Shown here: one piece after another, positions 42,410 to 51,574 of the stretch
Numbering within the stretch: the first letter of the stretch is position 1
How the letters are laid out: each line of letters begins with the position of its first letter
The notes under the pieces: model-generated
Databases searched by the model: none
The model's input: the letters and a program-made list of their open reading frames with translations, nothing else
Told to the model about the DNA's origin: nothing
Source: Trichomonas vaginalis G3
Lineage: Eukaryota; Parabasalia; Trichomonadida; Trichomonadidae
Direction: 5' to 3'
NCBI RefSeq assembly: GCF_026262505.1
Contig: NC_067207.1
Span: forward strand, 25,698,082-25,762,081
Length of the DNA: 64,000 nucleotides
Made by a program: the position numbers and the translations under genes

Positions 42410-42828
42410 GGTATTGGGGGTTCCAGGGCTGCGCCCCTCTACCCCCTTGAAGATGTTTAGTATGCAATGAAGTATAAAATGAGGTTTTTTTTGGTGTGTG
42501 GGGTCTTCCAGGCACTTCGTGCCTTCTAGCCCCTAAAATTTTTTGAAAGTCGTTGCTGTTGACTTGTTTGTAGAGGACTCAAAATAGTAGAACTATGTCC
42601 GGACAAGTAAGGGTCTATCGTCACCAGGTCACTCGGTCACTCGGTCACTCGGTCAAATGAACTTCTCTGAAAAAGTGTGACAACATGACATTTTGACAAC
42701 AGTCCAGGAAGTCTTAACAAGATAGGATGGTTATTTTACAAAACTGACAAGACCTTAACCGAGTAGTTTTCATGTTTTGTCACTTTTCTGTAGCTTTTCA
42801 GGGAAAAAACATTTTTATTGTATATAAA
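42409..42828. repeat. Polinton left terminal region
   Basis: Non-coding. Two similar GC-rich hairpins: GGGGGTTCCAGGGCTGCGCC and onward to CCCCC at about 42415-42446, and TTCCAGGCACTTCGTGCCTT at about 42507-42530. Then comes a triple GTCACTCG repeat near 42629-42655 and the word GACAACATGACATTTTGACA, both of which recur at about 50440-50515. Confidence 0.7.
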
Positions 42829-43647
42829 ATGAATTTTACAAAACCACCGTTACCCTTCTTTGGAAATAAGAGTAGATGTAAAGATATTCTATTGAGAGAA
42901 CTTAAGAAACTACCGAATGGTCTAACATTTGTAGATTTGTTCGGTGGAAGTTTCTATATATCTCATTTGTGCCATACTGTATTTCCTGACTCAAAGATTA
43001 TATGCAATGACTTCGACAACTATATGAACCGTCTCAAACATATACCAGACACAAACAAAATATTGAAAGAGTTAAAAGAAAAGATACCTATAGGTAAGAT
43101 GGAACGTATACCATTAGATAAGAAAAATACTGTCAGAGAGGTTTTGAAAAAAGCAGAGTATATTGACTGGGATAGTATATCTTCTAGACTATTGTATAGT
43201 GGTTCTATAAGAGTTCATGACATTGAAACACTTATGTCAAACGTTTTATATCTTAACTATACAAAGGTTTTCAAAGAGAACATAGAAAAATATACTGAGG
43301 GTATAGAGTTTGTGAGATGTCATTGGACAGAGTTGTATGAAAAATATAAAAACAAGGAAAATGTTTTCTTTATAGTAGACCCGCCGTTCTTTAACACATA
43401 CGATTTTCAATACCAAGTAGACTGGACTTTGAGAGACTCTTTAGAAACTTTAGACGTTTTACATAACCATCCATGCTTTTACTTTACATCCGATAAAAGT
43501 GGTTTGGAAAGTGTTATGAGATGGTTAGAGGATATACATGACTATGATTTTAGATACGATAAGATAGAATATGAGAGAGGTCCTATAAACCGGAAAAAGT
43601 GTCACAACAAAGAAATTTTACTAGTAACTAAATGTGGTTTGAAATAG
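42829..43647 (+). CDS. Polinton: Dam-type adenine-N6 DNA methyltransferase
   Basis: About 272 residues. PLPFFGNKSRCKDILLREL with FVDLFGGSFYISHL is the SAM-binding start of class D12 (Dam/DpnM) methylases and VFFIVDPPFFNTYDF is the catalytic DPPF motif. Start placed at the ATG after TATATAAA rather than at the upstream in-frame ATG at 42772. Methylates adenine in DNA; in a mobile element it may protect or mark element DNA. Looks whole. Confidence 0.8.
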   Translation: MNFTKPPLPFFGNKSRCKDILLRELKKLPNGLTFVDLFGGSFYISHLCHTVFPDSKIICNDFDNYMNRLKHIPDTNKILKELKEKIPIGKMERIPLDKKNTVREVLKKAEYIDWDSISSRLLYSGSIRVHDIETLMSNVLYLNYTKVFKENIEKYTEGIEFVRCHWTELYEKYKNKENVFFIVDPPFFNTYDFQYQVDWTLRDSLETLDVLHNHPCFYFTSDKSGLESVMRWLEDIHDYDFRYDKIEYERGPINRKKCHNKEILLVTKCGLK

Positions 43648-43786
43648 GACTACTTGTTTTAGGTTTTTTCCATTGTGTCATTTACTTATTTGACGTGGCA
43701 GAAAGATATAGAGAATATGAAGATGAACCAATGCCAGCAAATGTTCGGCATATGTACTCGTAAGAGATATTTTTATCTAATATTAA

Positions 43787-44137
43787 ATGGACGCACAGAA
43801 CTTAGCAAATGCACAGCAACCTGGACAACCAAACCCAGAGAATATTCCAAATGAAGTTAGAATACAAACTGCAATGGCAAACTATGGTCAAGTGCCAACA
43901 GATGTACAAATGCAAACTGCCATGTCAAATGACGCTGCGTTAGGCTTACCACCATGGTATGCAAATATGAGATGGAAAGAGTTTTATACAAACCCTGAAG
44001 TGGGATATAAACAACTCTATGCAGATGACGCGAACACAGGAGTTGACCCAGAGTATGTTTTCTACCAGAGGAGAAATAGAATGTATGAGCTCCAGTTAAA
44101 AAATGCTATGGAACTCAGAAGAAACGTAAGAGACTAG
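43787..44137 (+). CDS. Polinton: hypothetical 116-residue protein
   Basis: Gln/Asn/Pro-rich start (MDAQNLANAQQPGQPNPEN) with two near-repeats of the VRIQTAMANYGQVP type, then an aromatic, charged second half (LPPWYANMRWKEFYT). TTTTTATCTAATATTAAATG precedes it, the element's usual start context. No family recognised. Confidence 0.55.
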   Translation: MDAQNLANAQQPGQPNPENIPNEVRIQTAMANYGQVPTDVQMQTAMSNDAALGLPPWYANMRWKEFYTNPEVGYKQLYADDANTGVDPEYVFYQRRNRMYELQLKNAMELRRNVRD

Positions 44138-44166
44138 GTGGACATTAGATTTTTACATATAGTAAA

Positions 44167-44409
44167 ATGGGTTTCTTCAGTAGTATTGGAAACTTCTTTC
44201 GAAATGTTGGAAGAGGTATATGGAATGGAATAAAAACCGTAGGAAGAGGAATTTGGAACGGAGTCAAAAATATTGGTAAAAGAGTAGGTCAGTTTGTTGG
44301 TATTATACCTAAAGACCCTGAACCAGAAGAACAAGCTCCTGTTATACAACAGCCTGAACCTGCACCGCAGTCTAGTTGGCAACCAAATCCAACACCTCAA
44401 CCGTATTAA
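44167..44409 (+). CDS. Polinton: small amphipathic Gly-rich protein
   Basis: 80 residues: MGFFSSIGNFFRNVGRGIWN with a repeat GRGIWNGVKNIGKRVGQFVG, then a Pro/Gln tail. The N-terminal amphipathic helix resembles membrane-active minor virion proteins in general, but this is only a resemblance in composition. Related in style to 47487-47888. Confidence 0.55.
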   Translation: MGFFSSIGNFFRNVGRGIWNGIKTVGRGIWNGVKNIGKRVGQFVGIIPKDPEPEEQAPVIQQPEPAPQSSWQPNPTPQPY

Positions 44410-44411
44410 AA

Positions 44412-45261
44412 TTATATTTTTACCGTTCGATAGTAGTTGTATATGAAACTAAGTTCTAAGTAAAACGCATGGTATAATGGAACTATTCTCTTTCTTCCAT
44501 CTGTTGTAAACCATACTTGAAAGTCTGAAATACTTCCACTCGGCGGTTCATATAGCTTTGTAGGTTTTTCGTAAAAGTCATTTGCCAAGCATAAAAAAGA
44601 GTTTTGTGCACCAGAAAATGAAGCATGAACTATAATAGCATCCGAGTCGAAAACATTTTCATATGTTCCATTAGGGTTTTCGACTTCATAAAAGTTCGGG
44701 TGTACTGGATATTCTGCAGGCTGATTTAACATCCTCAAAAACCTATACCATGCCAAGTTGTTATATTTTGTAGAAAATATAAACGTCTTCTCCAAGGTCT
44801 TCTATTCTATTGATTTTAACAGTTGCATTTTTCCTGTCATAAACAATATCGAGATGGTACTCTCCTTCGTCAATGTTAAACTGGTTTGCATATTCGAGAT
44901 AGATATCGTTTATTTTTTCTTGAAAAGCTTGAAGAGTTGTTTCTAAGTTTACAAGCAAATTCACTTGTAAAAGTTTTCCCTGTTCAAATTTCTCATACGT
45001 ACGTTTTTCTTTGTTATAGTATCGAACTTCAAAAGCGACCGTAAATGGGAAACCATGTATGGCTTCTGAAATGAATTTCATTCTACGAAAGCCAATAGCT
45101 TTTGTGACGGATGGGTCTCTTAGCCATCTTAACGGGTAGTCAAAACGATAGCCTTCATGCTTTACGGTCTCTGTCTCAAACTTTTGACCGACATTCGTAA
45201 AAAGTTCATCTAATGGTTTAGTTGTAGCAACTCTTGAATTTTCTTTTTCTATTGAAAGCAT
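44412..45261 (-). pseudogene. Polinton: paralogue of the 49444-50304 gene, broken
   Basis: Begins MLSIEKENSRVATTKPLDEL and is related along its length to the gene at 49444-50304 (for example YRFDYPLRWLRDP against YRFDYPIRWLQSP). It lies on the opposite strand. Broken, about one break. No known domain. Confidence 0.6.
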
Positions 45262-45279
45262 ATTTTATCTAGAATAAAA

Positions 45280-46515
45280 ATGTCGAAAGAAACAGCGTCT
45301 ATGAGAGAAATACAACACAACCGACAACTCATTTTGCAAGCTCTAAATAAGAACACAACAAACTTTTCAAACTATTCTAAGATATCTGAGTCATTGAAAG
45401 AAGGAAACTTAAAACTGACGATAAACCCATTGACAGACGAGTTTCTGTTTCAAGACAGTAAGAACCATACTGTTTGTATAAATCCAACAAAAAGAACTTT
45501 AAACGAGAAACCTATAGATGAACTTCTTTTGAAAGCAGATATTGACAACAAAGCTGACAAAGAGTATGTAGATGCAACAAGAGACTATATTCTCGCATGG
45601 ACAGATAGAACATACCCACAAAAACATCATACACATAACATCTATGACGTAGATGAACTACCAGCAATGTTAGATGACAAAGCTGACAAAACATATGTTG
45701 ACAATAAAATGTCAAGTGAAGTGACAAGAGCTGACAAAGAATATTCTAAAAAGACTCATACACATACCATTGCAAATATTACAAACTTACAAGAAACCTT
45801 AAACAGGAAAAGTGACGTTGGACATACACACGATTTCTTCGCAACTGTTGGTATAGAAAATATTGAAGGAACGGTTGAAGGAGCTGGTGGGGATGTATTA
45901 AATTGGAAACCTCCTAACTTTCCACAAGGTTTAACATCGGAAGAAGACATAACATCGGATAAAGACATTAAATGTAGAAATGTCTATGTCATGGAGGATG
46001 AAAAAAAAGTTAAATTCACTGCTCAAGATTTATATGATAAGAAAGCTGACAAAACAGAGCTTCAAACGTTAAAGACAGAAATACTTCAAACACTATATCC
46101 TATAGGTTCTATTTACACGTCAATGAACTCTACCAAACCAGAAGTAGTACTTGGTTTTGGAACTTGGACTCAAATAGTCGACAGGTTTTTGTATTGTGCA
46201 AACTCTTCAAAGGAAACAGGTGGAAGTAAAACGATTTCAGGTGCAAATTTACCTGCGCACAGTCACTACATAAATTTAAGTACATCTGAAGCAGGTTTGC
46301 ATAGTCATAGATTTTGGGATTGGTCAGGAATGACAAAAGGTAAAGGATATGATGTTAAAGAGGACGTTAAGTTTGCTATAAATTGTTACTGGAGTAACAC
46401 TGAGGTAGGAGGAAGCCATACACATCGCATTACAGGGTATACGCAAACAACAGGACAAAGTAAAGACTACATGCCACCTTACATGACAGTTTACGCATGG
46501 TATAGAATTGCTTAG
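45280..46515 (+). CDS. Polinton: fibre-like protein with phage tail-collar-type end
   Basis: 411 residues, looks whole. N-terminal part is helical with repeated LLKADIDNKADKEYVD-type units and collagen-free fibre repeats marked by HTH motifs (KHHTHNIYD, KTHTHTIANIT, GHTHDFF). The C-terminal domain has YPIGSIYTSMNSTKPEVV, NLPAHSHYINLS, GSHTHRITGYT and PPYMTVYAWYRIA, typical of phage tail-fibre/collar tips. Divergent start shared with the neighbour on the minus strand. Confidence 0.75.
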   Translation: MSKETASMREIQHNRQLILQALNKNTTNFSNYSKISESLKEGNLKLTINPLTDEFLFQDSKNHTVCINPTKRTLNEKPIDELLLKADIDNKADKEYVDATRDYILAWTDRTYPQKHHTHNIYDVDELPAMLDDKADKTYVDNKMSSEVTRADKEYSKKTHTHTIANITNLQETLNRKSDVGHTHDFFATVGIENIEGTVEGAGGDVLNWKPPNFPQGLTSEEDITSDKDIKCRNVYVMEDEKKVKFTAQDLYDKKADKTELQTLKTEILQTLYPIGSIYTSMNSTKPEVVLGFGTWTQIVDRFLYCANSSKETGGSKTISGANLPAHSHYINLSTSEAGLHSHRFWDWSGMTKGKGYDVKEDVKFAINCYWSNTEVGGSHTHRITGYTQTTGQSKDYMPPYMTVYAWYRIA

Positions 46516-47469
46516 TCGTCATTTTCAACTTCTTTAGCATATTCGTCAGGAGTTGTCTTATATTTGTTAGGAACTGTCTTTGAAAGTATACCACCTTGAA
46601 CCTTAACAAGTTTGAAACGAGGTCTGACAATAGTAGTTTTATCTTCTGCTTGCAGTCTGTACATTTTGCCATGTTTGCCTAAAACTTCATAATATTCTCT
46701 TGTATACTCTTCTATTTTTACGAACACGAATGCGAGTACCTGTCGAGTTCCCATTGTTGTCATAGTCAATAGTATTTTCATATGGGTCGCGTTTAGGTAT
46801 TTCTATTTTTACTTTGTCACCTTTCTTAAGTTTGAAGCCTGGCATTCTTTCTTGTTTGTCTCTTTTGACTAAACTATTAAATATATAGTCTTTCTCTAAG
46901 TCAGGGTTGTTTTTCATTTCTTCGGGGGAGTGGTTTCCCAAACCTTTTTGTTTACGGCTATTGTAAATATTTAAAACTTGTCTCATCTTTGCCATGGAGA
47001 AGTGTCTGTACTTGTCGTCATATGACATTTCATCTACCTCACCACCTTGTGGTTGGTTTAAGTCTCTTAAGATTTTTATACAACTGTCAATGACACCAAG
47101 AGCAGAATGGTTTTGGTCGACAATGAAATATTGGTTTACATTTTTTGAACGCAGATAGTTTTTAATATCGTCTGATTTGAAAGAACTTTCACAGTCAGAT
47201 GTCAGTTTTGTTGGATGGTATTTGTCAACGAATATTGTCAAAGCTGCTAAGATATCTAAAATATTTTTGGACTGTAATGGTATGGCTTCACAGTATCTTG
47301 TGTTTTGACCGACAAATATTAACCAGTATGGTGGTCCATCTTCTCTATACCTCGGAATGTTTTCCAAGATATCCATAAACCAAGCATTTGGTGTTGAACT
47401 AAAGATTTTTATCATGAGTGCTTTCTTTGTCGCTTTAGAAACATAGGGGTCCTTGTTTGGATTCGTCAT
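46512..47469 (-). pseudogene. Polinton: retroviral-type integrase, broken
   Basis: An rve-type core is visible (AWFMDILENIPRY, PTKLTSDCESSF, NHSALGVIDSCIKILRDL), with a basic C-terminal region suited to DNA binding (GFKLKKGDKVKIEIPKRDP). This is the enzyme Polintons use to integrate and make 6-bp duplications. Broken, about one break. Confidence 0.75.
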
Positions 47470-47486
47470 TTTTTACCCTATAAGAA

Positions 47487-47888
47487 ATGGGTTTATTTGG
47501 CGCATTAGCAGGAGTTGCATCCAGATTTTTGCCCGCAGTGGGAACAATAGCCAGAGGTGCATTTGGAATTGGAAGGAAGATTTTGAGTACATTAGGTATA
47601 CTGAAAGAGAAAGCACAACCTATTATACAAACTGTACAGAAAGGTTGGGAGGTAGCACGAGATGCAGCAAATCTTATTCCAAATCCTGAAACAAGAGGAA
47701 AAGTTCAAGGATGGATGGACAATGTAGGAAGACAAGCAGGAAACTACTATAACAAAGCAAATGACTACTATAACCAAGCAGGACACTATATGGACCAAGG
47801 TGAAAGATTCTTTAACAGAGGATATAACCATGCACAACAATGGGTAAACAATAACCAACCTCAACCGCCTCAAACGTGGGGAATGTAA
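47487..47888 (+). CDS. Polinton: amphipathic 133-residue protein
   Basis: MGLFGALAGVASRFLPAVGT start followed by KILSTLGILKEKAQ, then a helical NYYNKANDYYNQAGHYMDQG repeat region and a Pro/Gln tail. Preceded by TTTTTACCCTATAAGAAATG. Composition fits a minor virion component, but no family is assigned. Confidence 0.5.
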   Translation: MGLFGALAGVASRFLPAVGTIARGAFGIGRKILSTLGILKEKAQPIIQTVQKGWEVARDAANLIPNPETRGKVQGWMDNVGRQAGNYYNKANDYYNQAGHYMDQGERFFNRGYNHAQQWVNNNQPQPPQTWGM

Positions 47889-47907
47889 ATTTTTTTACTG
47901 AGATGAA

Positions 47908-48060
47908 ATGAACAATACAGCATTGAGACAAATGGGTTCAAGATGGATTTGTCGACTTCCAACAGTTACACCACGTGTTTGTCAAGTTCTTCCTATACCT
48001 CAAGAAGTTTTAGACCGACTTAAAAAACAACAACAACCAGTTGAAAACAAACCAAACTAA
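47908..48060 (+). CDS. Polinton: small ORF, 50 residues
   Basis: MNNTALRQMGSRWICRLPTV then PRVCQVLPIPQEVLDRLKK and a Gln/Asn tail. Short, but the start sits exactly after TTTTTACTGAGATGAAATG, the same context used 172 bases on by the next gene, which supports it as real. Confidence 0.5.
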   Translation: MNNTALRQMGSRWICRLPTVTPRVCQVLPIPQEVLDRLKKQQQPVENKPN

Positions 48061-48079
48061 AATTTTTTACTGAGATGAA

Positions 48080-48664
48080 ATGACGGAAGAAGTTGAAACG
48101 GTAGATTTGACACCACAAACAAAAAGTTCAGAACCATTGTCAAAACCTGTCAAAGAACTTACAGATGAAGAGAAAAATTCAATAATAGAAAGTGCCAGGT
48201 CTGGAAATACAAACCCTAACTATAAAGTCACTTTTCATAGAAATGGAACGGCTAGTATCTCAAAAAAGAAACAGACTCTCACAAATAAAATATTGAAGTC
48301 TGAAGGAGCTTTCGAGACAACAGATGGAAAAGTTTACTTCACTGACCAACAGTTCATTATAGAACATCTCATTGACTTAGAGTCGAAATATTCTAAACTT
48401 TACAACAAACACAAAAAGTTGAAAGGAAAACAAAAACAAATGGCATATGATATTTACGAAGATGTTGACGACACAACCATACCTGCAAGTGAGGTAAAGT
48501 CAGAGGAACCGAAAAGTGACGAAAAACCGATAGAAGAAGAAAAACCAAAAACTGAAGATAAACCAAAACCAAAGTTTAGTTTCAATACTAAACCAAGTCA
48601 ACCTTCATTAGCTGGTATGGGTTGGCGTCAAAGACTTATGGCAGCAGGCGGTTATGTTAAGTAA
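48080..48664 (+). CDS. Polinton: hypothetical 194-residue protein
   Basis: Acidic start (MTEEVETVDLTPQTKSS), central basic KVTFHRNGTASISKKKQTLT segment, coiled-coil-like FIIEHLIDLESKYSKLYNK, Lys/Glu/Pro-rich linker, and a C-terminal GMGWRQRLMAAGGYVK. Same promoter-like context as the 50-residue ORF upstream. Function unknown; possibly scaffold or core. Confidence 0.55.
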   Translation: MTEEVETVDLTPQTKSSEPLSKPVKELTDEEKNSIIESARSGNTNPNYKVTFHRNGTASISKKKQTLTNKILKSEGAFETTDGKVYFTDQQFIIEHLIDLESKYSKLYNKHKKLKGKQKQMAYDIYEDVDDTTIPASEVKSEEPKSDEKPIEEEKPKTEDKPKPKFSFNTKPSQPSLAGMGWRQRLMAAGGYVK

Positions 48665-48699
48665 AGAAAAAAATATTTTTAAAACAGTATATTTTTTTA

Positions 48700-48812
48700 T
48701 TTTTATTTGAACTGTACGCTGAGTTTGTTGGAAAAGACCGTTGGGAAACTTGTTTGTTAGACGATGAAATATGAAATGGCATACCATTTAAAACAACATA
48801 TTTTAAAAAAAA
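48700..48812 (+). repeat. Polinton: scrap copy of the HNH gene ends
   Basis: A short remnant matching the start of the HNH gene (ACGCTGAGTTTGTTGGAAAA) joined to a piece matching its far end (GGCATACCATTT) and the following spacer. A relic of a tandem copy. Confidence 0.65.
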
Positions 48813-48833
48813 TATTTTTTTATTTTATTTGAA

Positions 48834-49418
48834 ATGTACGCTGAGTTTGTTGGAACAGACCGTTGGGAAACTTGTTTGTTAGATGAGAAATATGAAATTC
48901 ACTGTTGTGAGTCATTTGAAGTCAGAAACAAAAAGACAAAAAGAGTTTTAAGCGGATGGGAGGGAAATGACGGATATGCTCTTATGAAGATGAGTGGAAA
49001 AAACTATTTTAAACATGTTGTCATTGCAACTCATTTTATACCGAACCCTAACAATTTACCTTTTGTAGACCATATAAACCGTATAAGAAGCGACAATAGA
49101 CTTGAAAACTTACGTTGGGTCACTTGTTCTGAAAACAATAAGAACAAAGGTAAATTTAGAGATATTGTATTCGAATTTGTCGACGAACTAGAAGATGAAA
49201 CAATTGAAATTACAGACTATGGCGAGCATACGTTTGAGTTTTACTACTATAGCGAAGAACAAGACTCTTTCTACTTTTATACCGGCGTAAACTATAGGAA
49301 ATTACAAGTATGTTTTACTAAGGCAGGCTATGCTTATGTAAACACTAGAGATACAGATGGAAAAAACGTTCAAATACTTCTTAACAAATTCAAGAAGCTA
49401 TATGGCATACCATTTTAA
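48834..49418 (+). CDS. Polinton: HNH endonuclease
   Basis: 194 residues. GYALMKMSGKNYFKHVVIAT and HFIPNPNNLPFVDHINRIRS followed by NRLENLRWVTCSENNKNK are the HNH homing-endonuclease core (HV..ATHF, DHINR..N..ENLRWVT). Such genes are frequent selfish riders in large DNA viruses and phages. C-terminal 90 residues unassigned. Confidence 0.8.
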   Translation: MYAEFVGTDRWETCLLDEKYEIHCCESFEVRNKKTKRVLSGWEGNDGYALMKMSGKNYFKHVVIATHFIPNPNNLPFVDHINRIRSDNRLENLRWVTCSENNKNKGKFRDIVFEFVDELEDETIEITDYGEHTFEFYYYSEEQDSFYFYTGVNYRKLQVCFTKAGYAYVNTRDTDGKNVQILLNKFKKLYGIPF

Positions 49419-49443
49419 AACAATATATTTTTACATATATTAA

Positions 49444-50304
49444 ATGCTTCAGGTTGAAAAACAAAGAACAAAAGTAGCAGATACAAAACCGTTAGACTAT
49501 ATCTTTACAAATGCTGGTAGGACAATATCAGATGAAGAAATTTCATCCCGAATATACAGGTTTGACTATCCAATTCGTTGGCTTCAAAGTCCTTCAGATG
49601 CAAAGGCAATAGGATTTAGAAGAGTTTTGTTTTCAAATAGAACTAACGCTTTTATGTTTGCAGTATATTTTCATGGTCAGTATAGAGGTCCTAATGGTCT
49701 AATAGACAAATTTGATGAAATGAGAATCTTTACAATTCGTTCAGACGAAAGTCTTGAAAAAACTCTAAATGACTTTCAAACTCAAATAAACAAATACTAC
49801 TGGGAATTTCAAGAAAAATACGATTCTTTACTAAATGGAACATACTATCTGAAACTAGAATATGACAAGATGAACTCCACCGTTTCATTTCAAAAGATTG
49901 AAATTAACCCTCCAAGAGATACAGAGTTTTTATTTTGGAAAGTAGACAAACGTTCTTGGGCACAATTTCTTCGGTTACTAAACCAGAACGAACCATTACC
50001 ACCTGACGGTCCGTTTAAATTTATACGCCCACCAACAGATTTGACAGTTTATAGAAACGTGTTCGACCCTCAAAATGTCATGTGTCATGCAAGTTTCAGT
50101 TCAAGCAACAATAGTTTTCTATGTATTGGTAAGGACTTTTATGACTTTGCTTCTAAATTCTACGAACCATCTAGTAACAGTTTCTCTGACTTTCAAGTTT
50201 GGTTCACAACAAATGGTGTGCAGCATATTATACCATTGTACTATGACTTTTATCTCGAATTGTCTTTCATATACAACTACGGAAAAGTGCTGAAAAAGTA
50301 TTGA
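49444..50304 (+). CDS. Polinton: hypothetical 286-residue protein
   Basis: MLQVEKQRTKVADTKPLDYI start, YRFDYPIRWLQSP and ASFSSSNNSFLCIGKDFYDF later on; beta-rich appearance, no family recognised. A relative stands on the other strand at 44412-45261, so the element holds two. TTTTTACATATATTAAATG precedes the start. Confidence 0.6.
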   Translation: MLQVEKQRTKVADTKPLDYIFTNAGRTISDEEISSRIYRFDYPIRWLQSPSDAKAIGFRRVLFSNRTNAFMFAVYFHGQYRGPNGLIDKFDEMRIFTIRSDESLEKTLNDFQTQINKYYWEFQEKYDSLLNGTYYLKLEYDKMNSTVSFQKIEINPPRDTEFLFWKVDKRSWAQFLRLLNQNEPLPPDGPFKFIRPPTDLTVYRNVFDPQNVMCHASFSSSNNSFLCIGKDFYDFASKFYEPSSNSFSDFQVWFTTNGVQHIIPLYYDFYLELSFIYNYGKVLKKY

Positions 50305-51574
50305 AAAATAAAGTTTAGGGTAGAAGGTTAGATCTCACCTCTTTTCTAACCTCTTTTTTCACCCGTTGAATTTTCATGAATTTCCTTAAGATAGAAAAAA
50401 AGTGAGTTAAAATGAGATGTTTACTGAAGGGGTCACCATGTCACTCGGTCCCTCGGTCCCTCGGTCAACTAACATCTTTTTGAAAATGGTGACAACATGA
50501 CATTTTGACAACAGTCGGGAAAATGTCAAGACTTCTTCATCGTAACGAGTGTAAATGAACCAAAAATATATTTTAGGGTAGCATGTTAGATCTAACACGT
50601 TTTCTAACATTTTTTCTAACATCGTAGAAAACTCATGAAATTTGGTCATTTTCAGCAAAAATATATTTTATGTTAGCATGTTAGATCTAACCTCATTTCT
50701 AACATTTTTTCTAACATCGTAGAAAACACACAAAACTCAAGAATTTTATACAGAATTCAATAAAAATAATGTTTATGTTAGAATGTTAGATCTAACACGT
50801 TTTCTAACACGTTTTCTAACATCGTAGAAAACTCTTGAATTTTCATGAATTTCCTTAAGATAGAAAAAGTATTGAAAAATAAAGTTTATGTTAGAATGTT
50901 AGATCTAACACGTTTTCTAACCACTTTTCTAACATCGTAGAAAACACACAAAACTCATCTAATGGCTCGATGTTGTCCATTGTTCTGTTTCAGAACTAGT
51001 CTTGTTCTGTTTCAGAACTAGTCTTGTACTGTTTCAGAACAATATTTGTACTGTTTCAGAACAAGTCTTGTACTTTTTCAGAACAAGTCTTGTACTTTTT
51101 CAGAACAAATTTCCCGTAAAAGCTCTCAATTTGTGAGAAAAATTTTCTGTTTCAGAACAATATTTGTTCTGTTTCAGAACAATATTTGTACTGTTTCAGA
51201 ACAATATTTGTACTGTTTCAGAACAATATTTGTACTGTTTCAGAACAATATTTGTACTGTTTCAGAACAATATTTGTACTGTTTCAAGACAATATTTGTA
51301 CTGTTTCAAGACAATATTTGTACTGTTTCAGAACAATATTTGTACTGTTTCAGAACAATATTTGTACTGTTTCAAGACAATGTCCGACGTACCACCAAAA
51401 AATATATTTTATGTTAGCATGTTAGATCTAACACGTTTTCTAACCTCTTTTCTCACCTCTTTTCTACCATCGTAGAAAACTCTCGAAATTCATGAGTTTT
51501 GACACTTTCACAAAAAACATAAAAAATAAAGTTAGTATTTTTAAAAAAATATTTTTTATTTTTATTGTAAGAAC
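50305..51574. repeat. Polinton spacer: heptamer clusters and 22-bp array
   Basis: About 1.3 kb of non-coding repeats. Five-arm heptamer clusters lie at 50318-50365 (mixed GTTAG/GGTGA type), 50576-50624, 50670-50717, 50775-50822, 50889-50934 and 51411-51472. Most are followed by ATCGTAGAAAAC. A GTCACTCGGTCCCTCGG repeat is at 50450-50470 and the satellite word GTCAAGACTTCTTCATCGTA at about 50526. Confidence 0.85.
50980..51382 (+). repeat. 22-bp tandem array (GTTTCAGAAC)
   Basis: Unit GTACTGTTTCAGAACAATAT plus TT, in two blocks (50980-51108 and 51146-51382) with variants GAACTAGTCTT and CAAGACAATATTT. Frames across it are artefacts of the repeat. Confidence 0.9.

Noticed and set aside
42409-42828. 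tRNA or riboswitch in the GC-rich Polinton tip
   Set aside because: Hairpins are present but no cloverleaf or A/B boxes; position at the element end explains them better.
51046-51475. ORFs of CFRTIFVLFQNNICTVSEQ repeats
   Set aside because: Frames of the 22-bp array; all three phases are open, as expected from repeats without stops.
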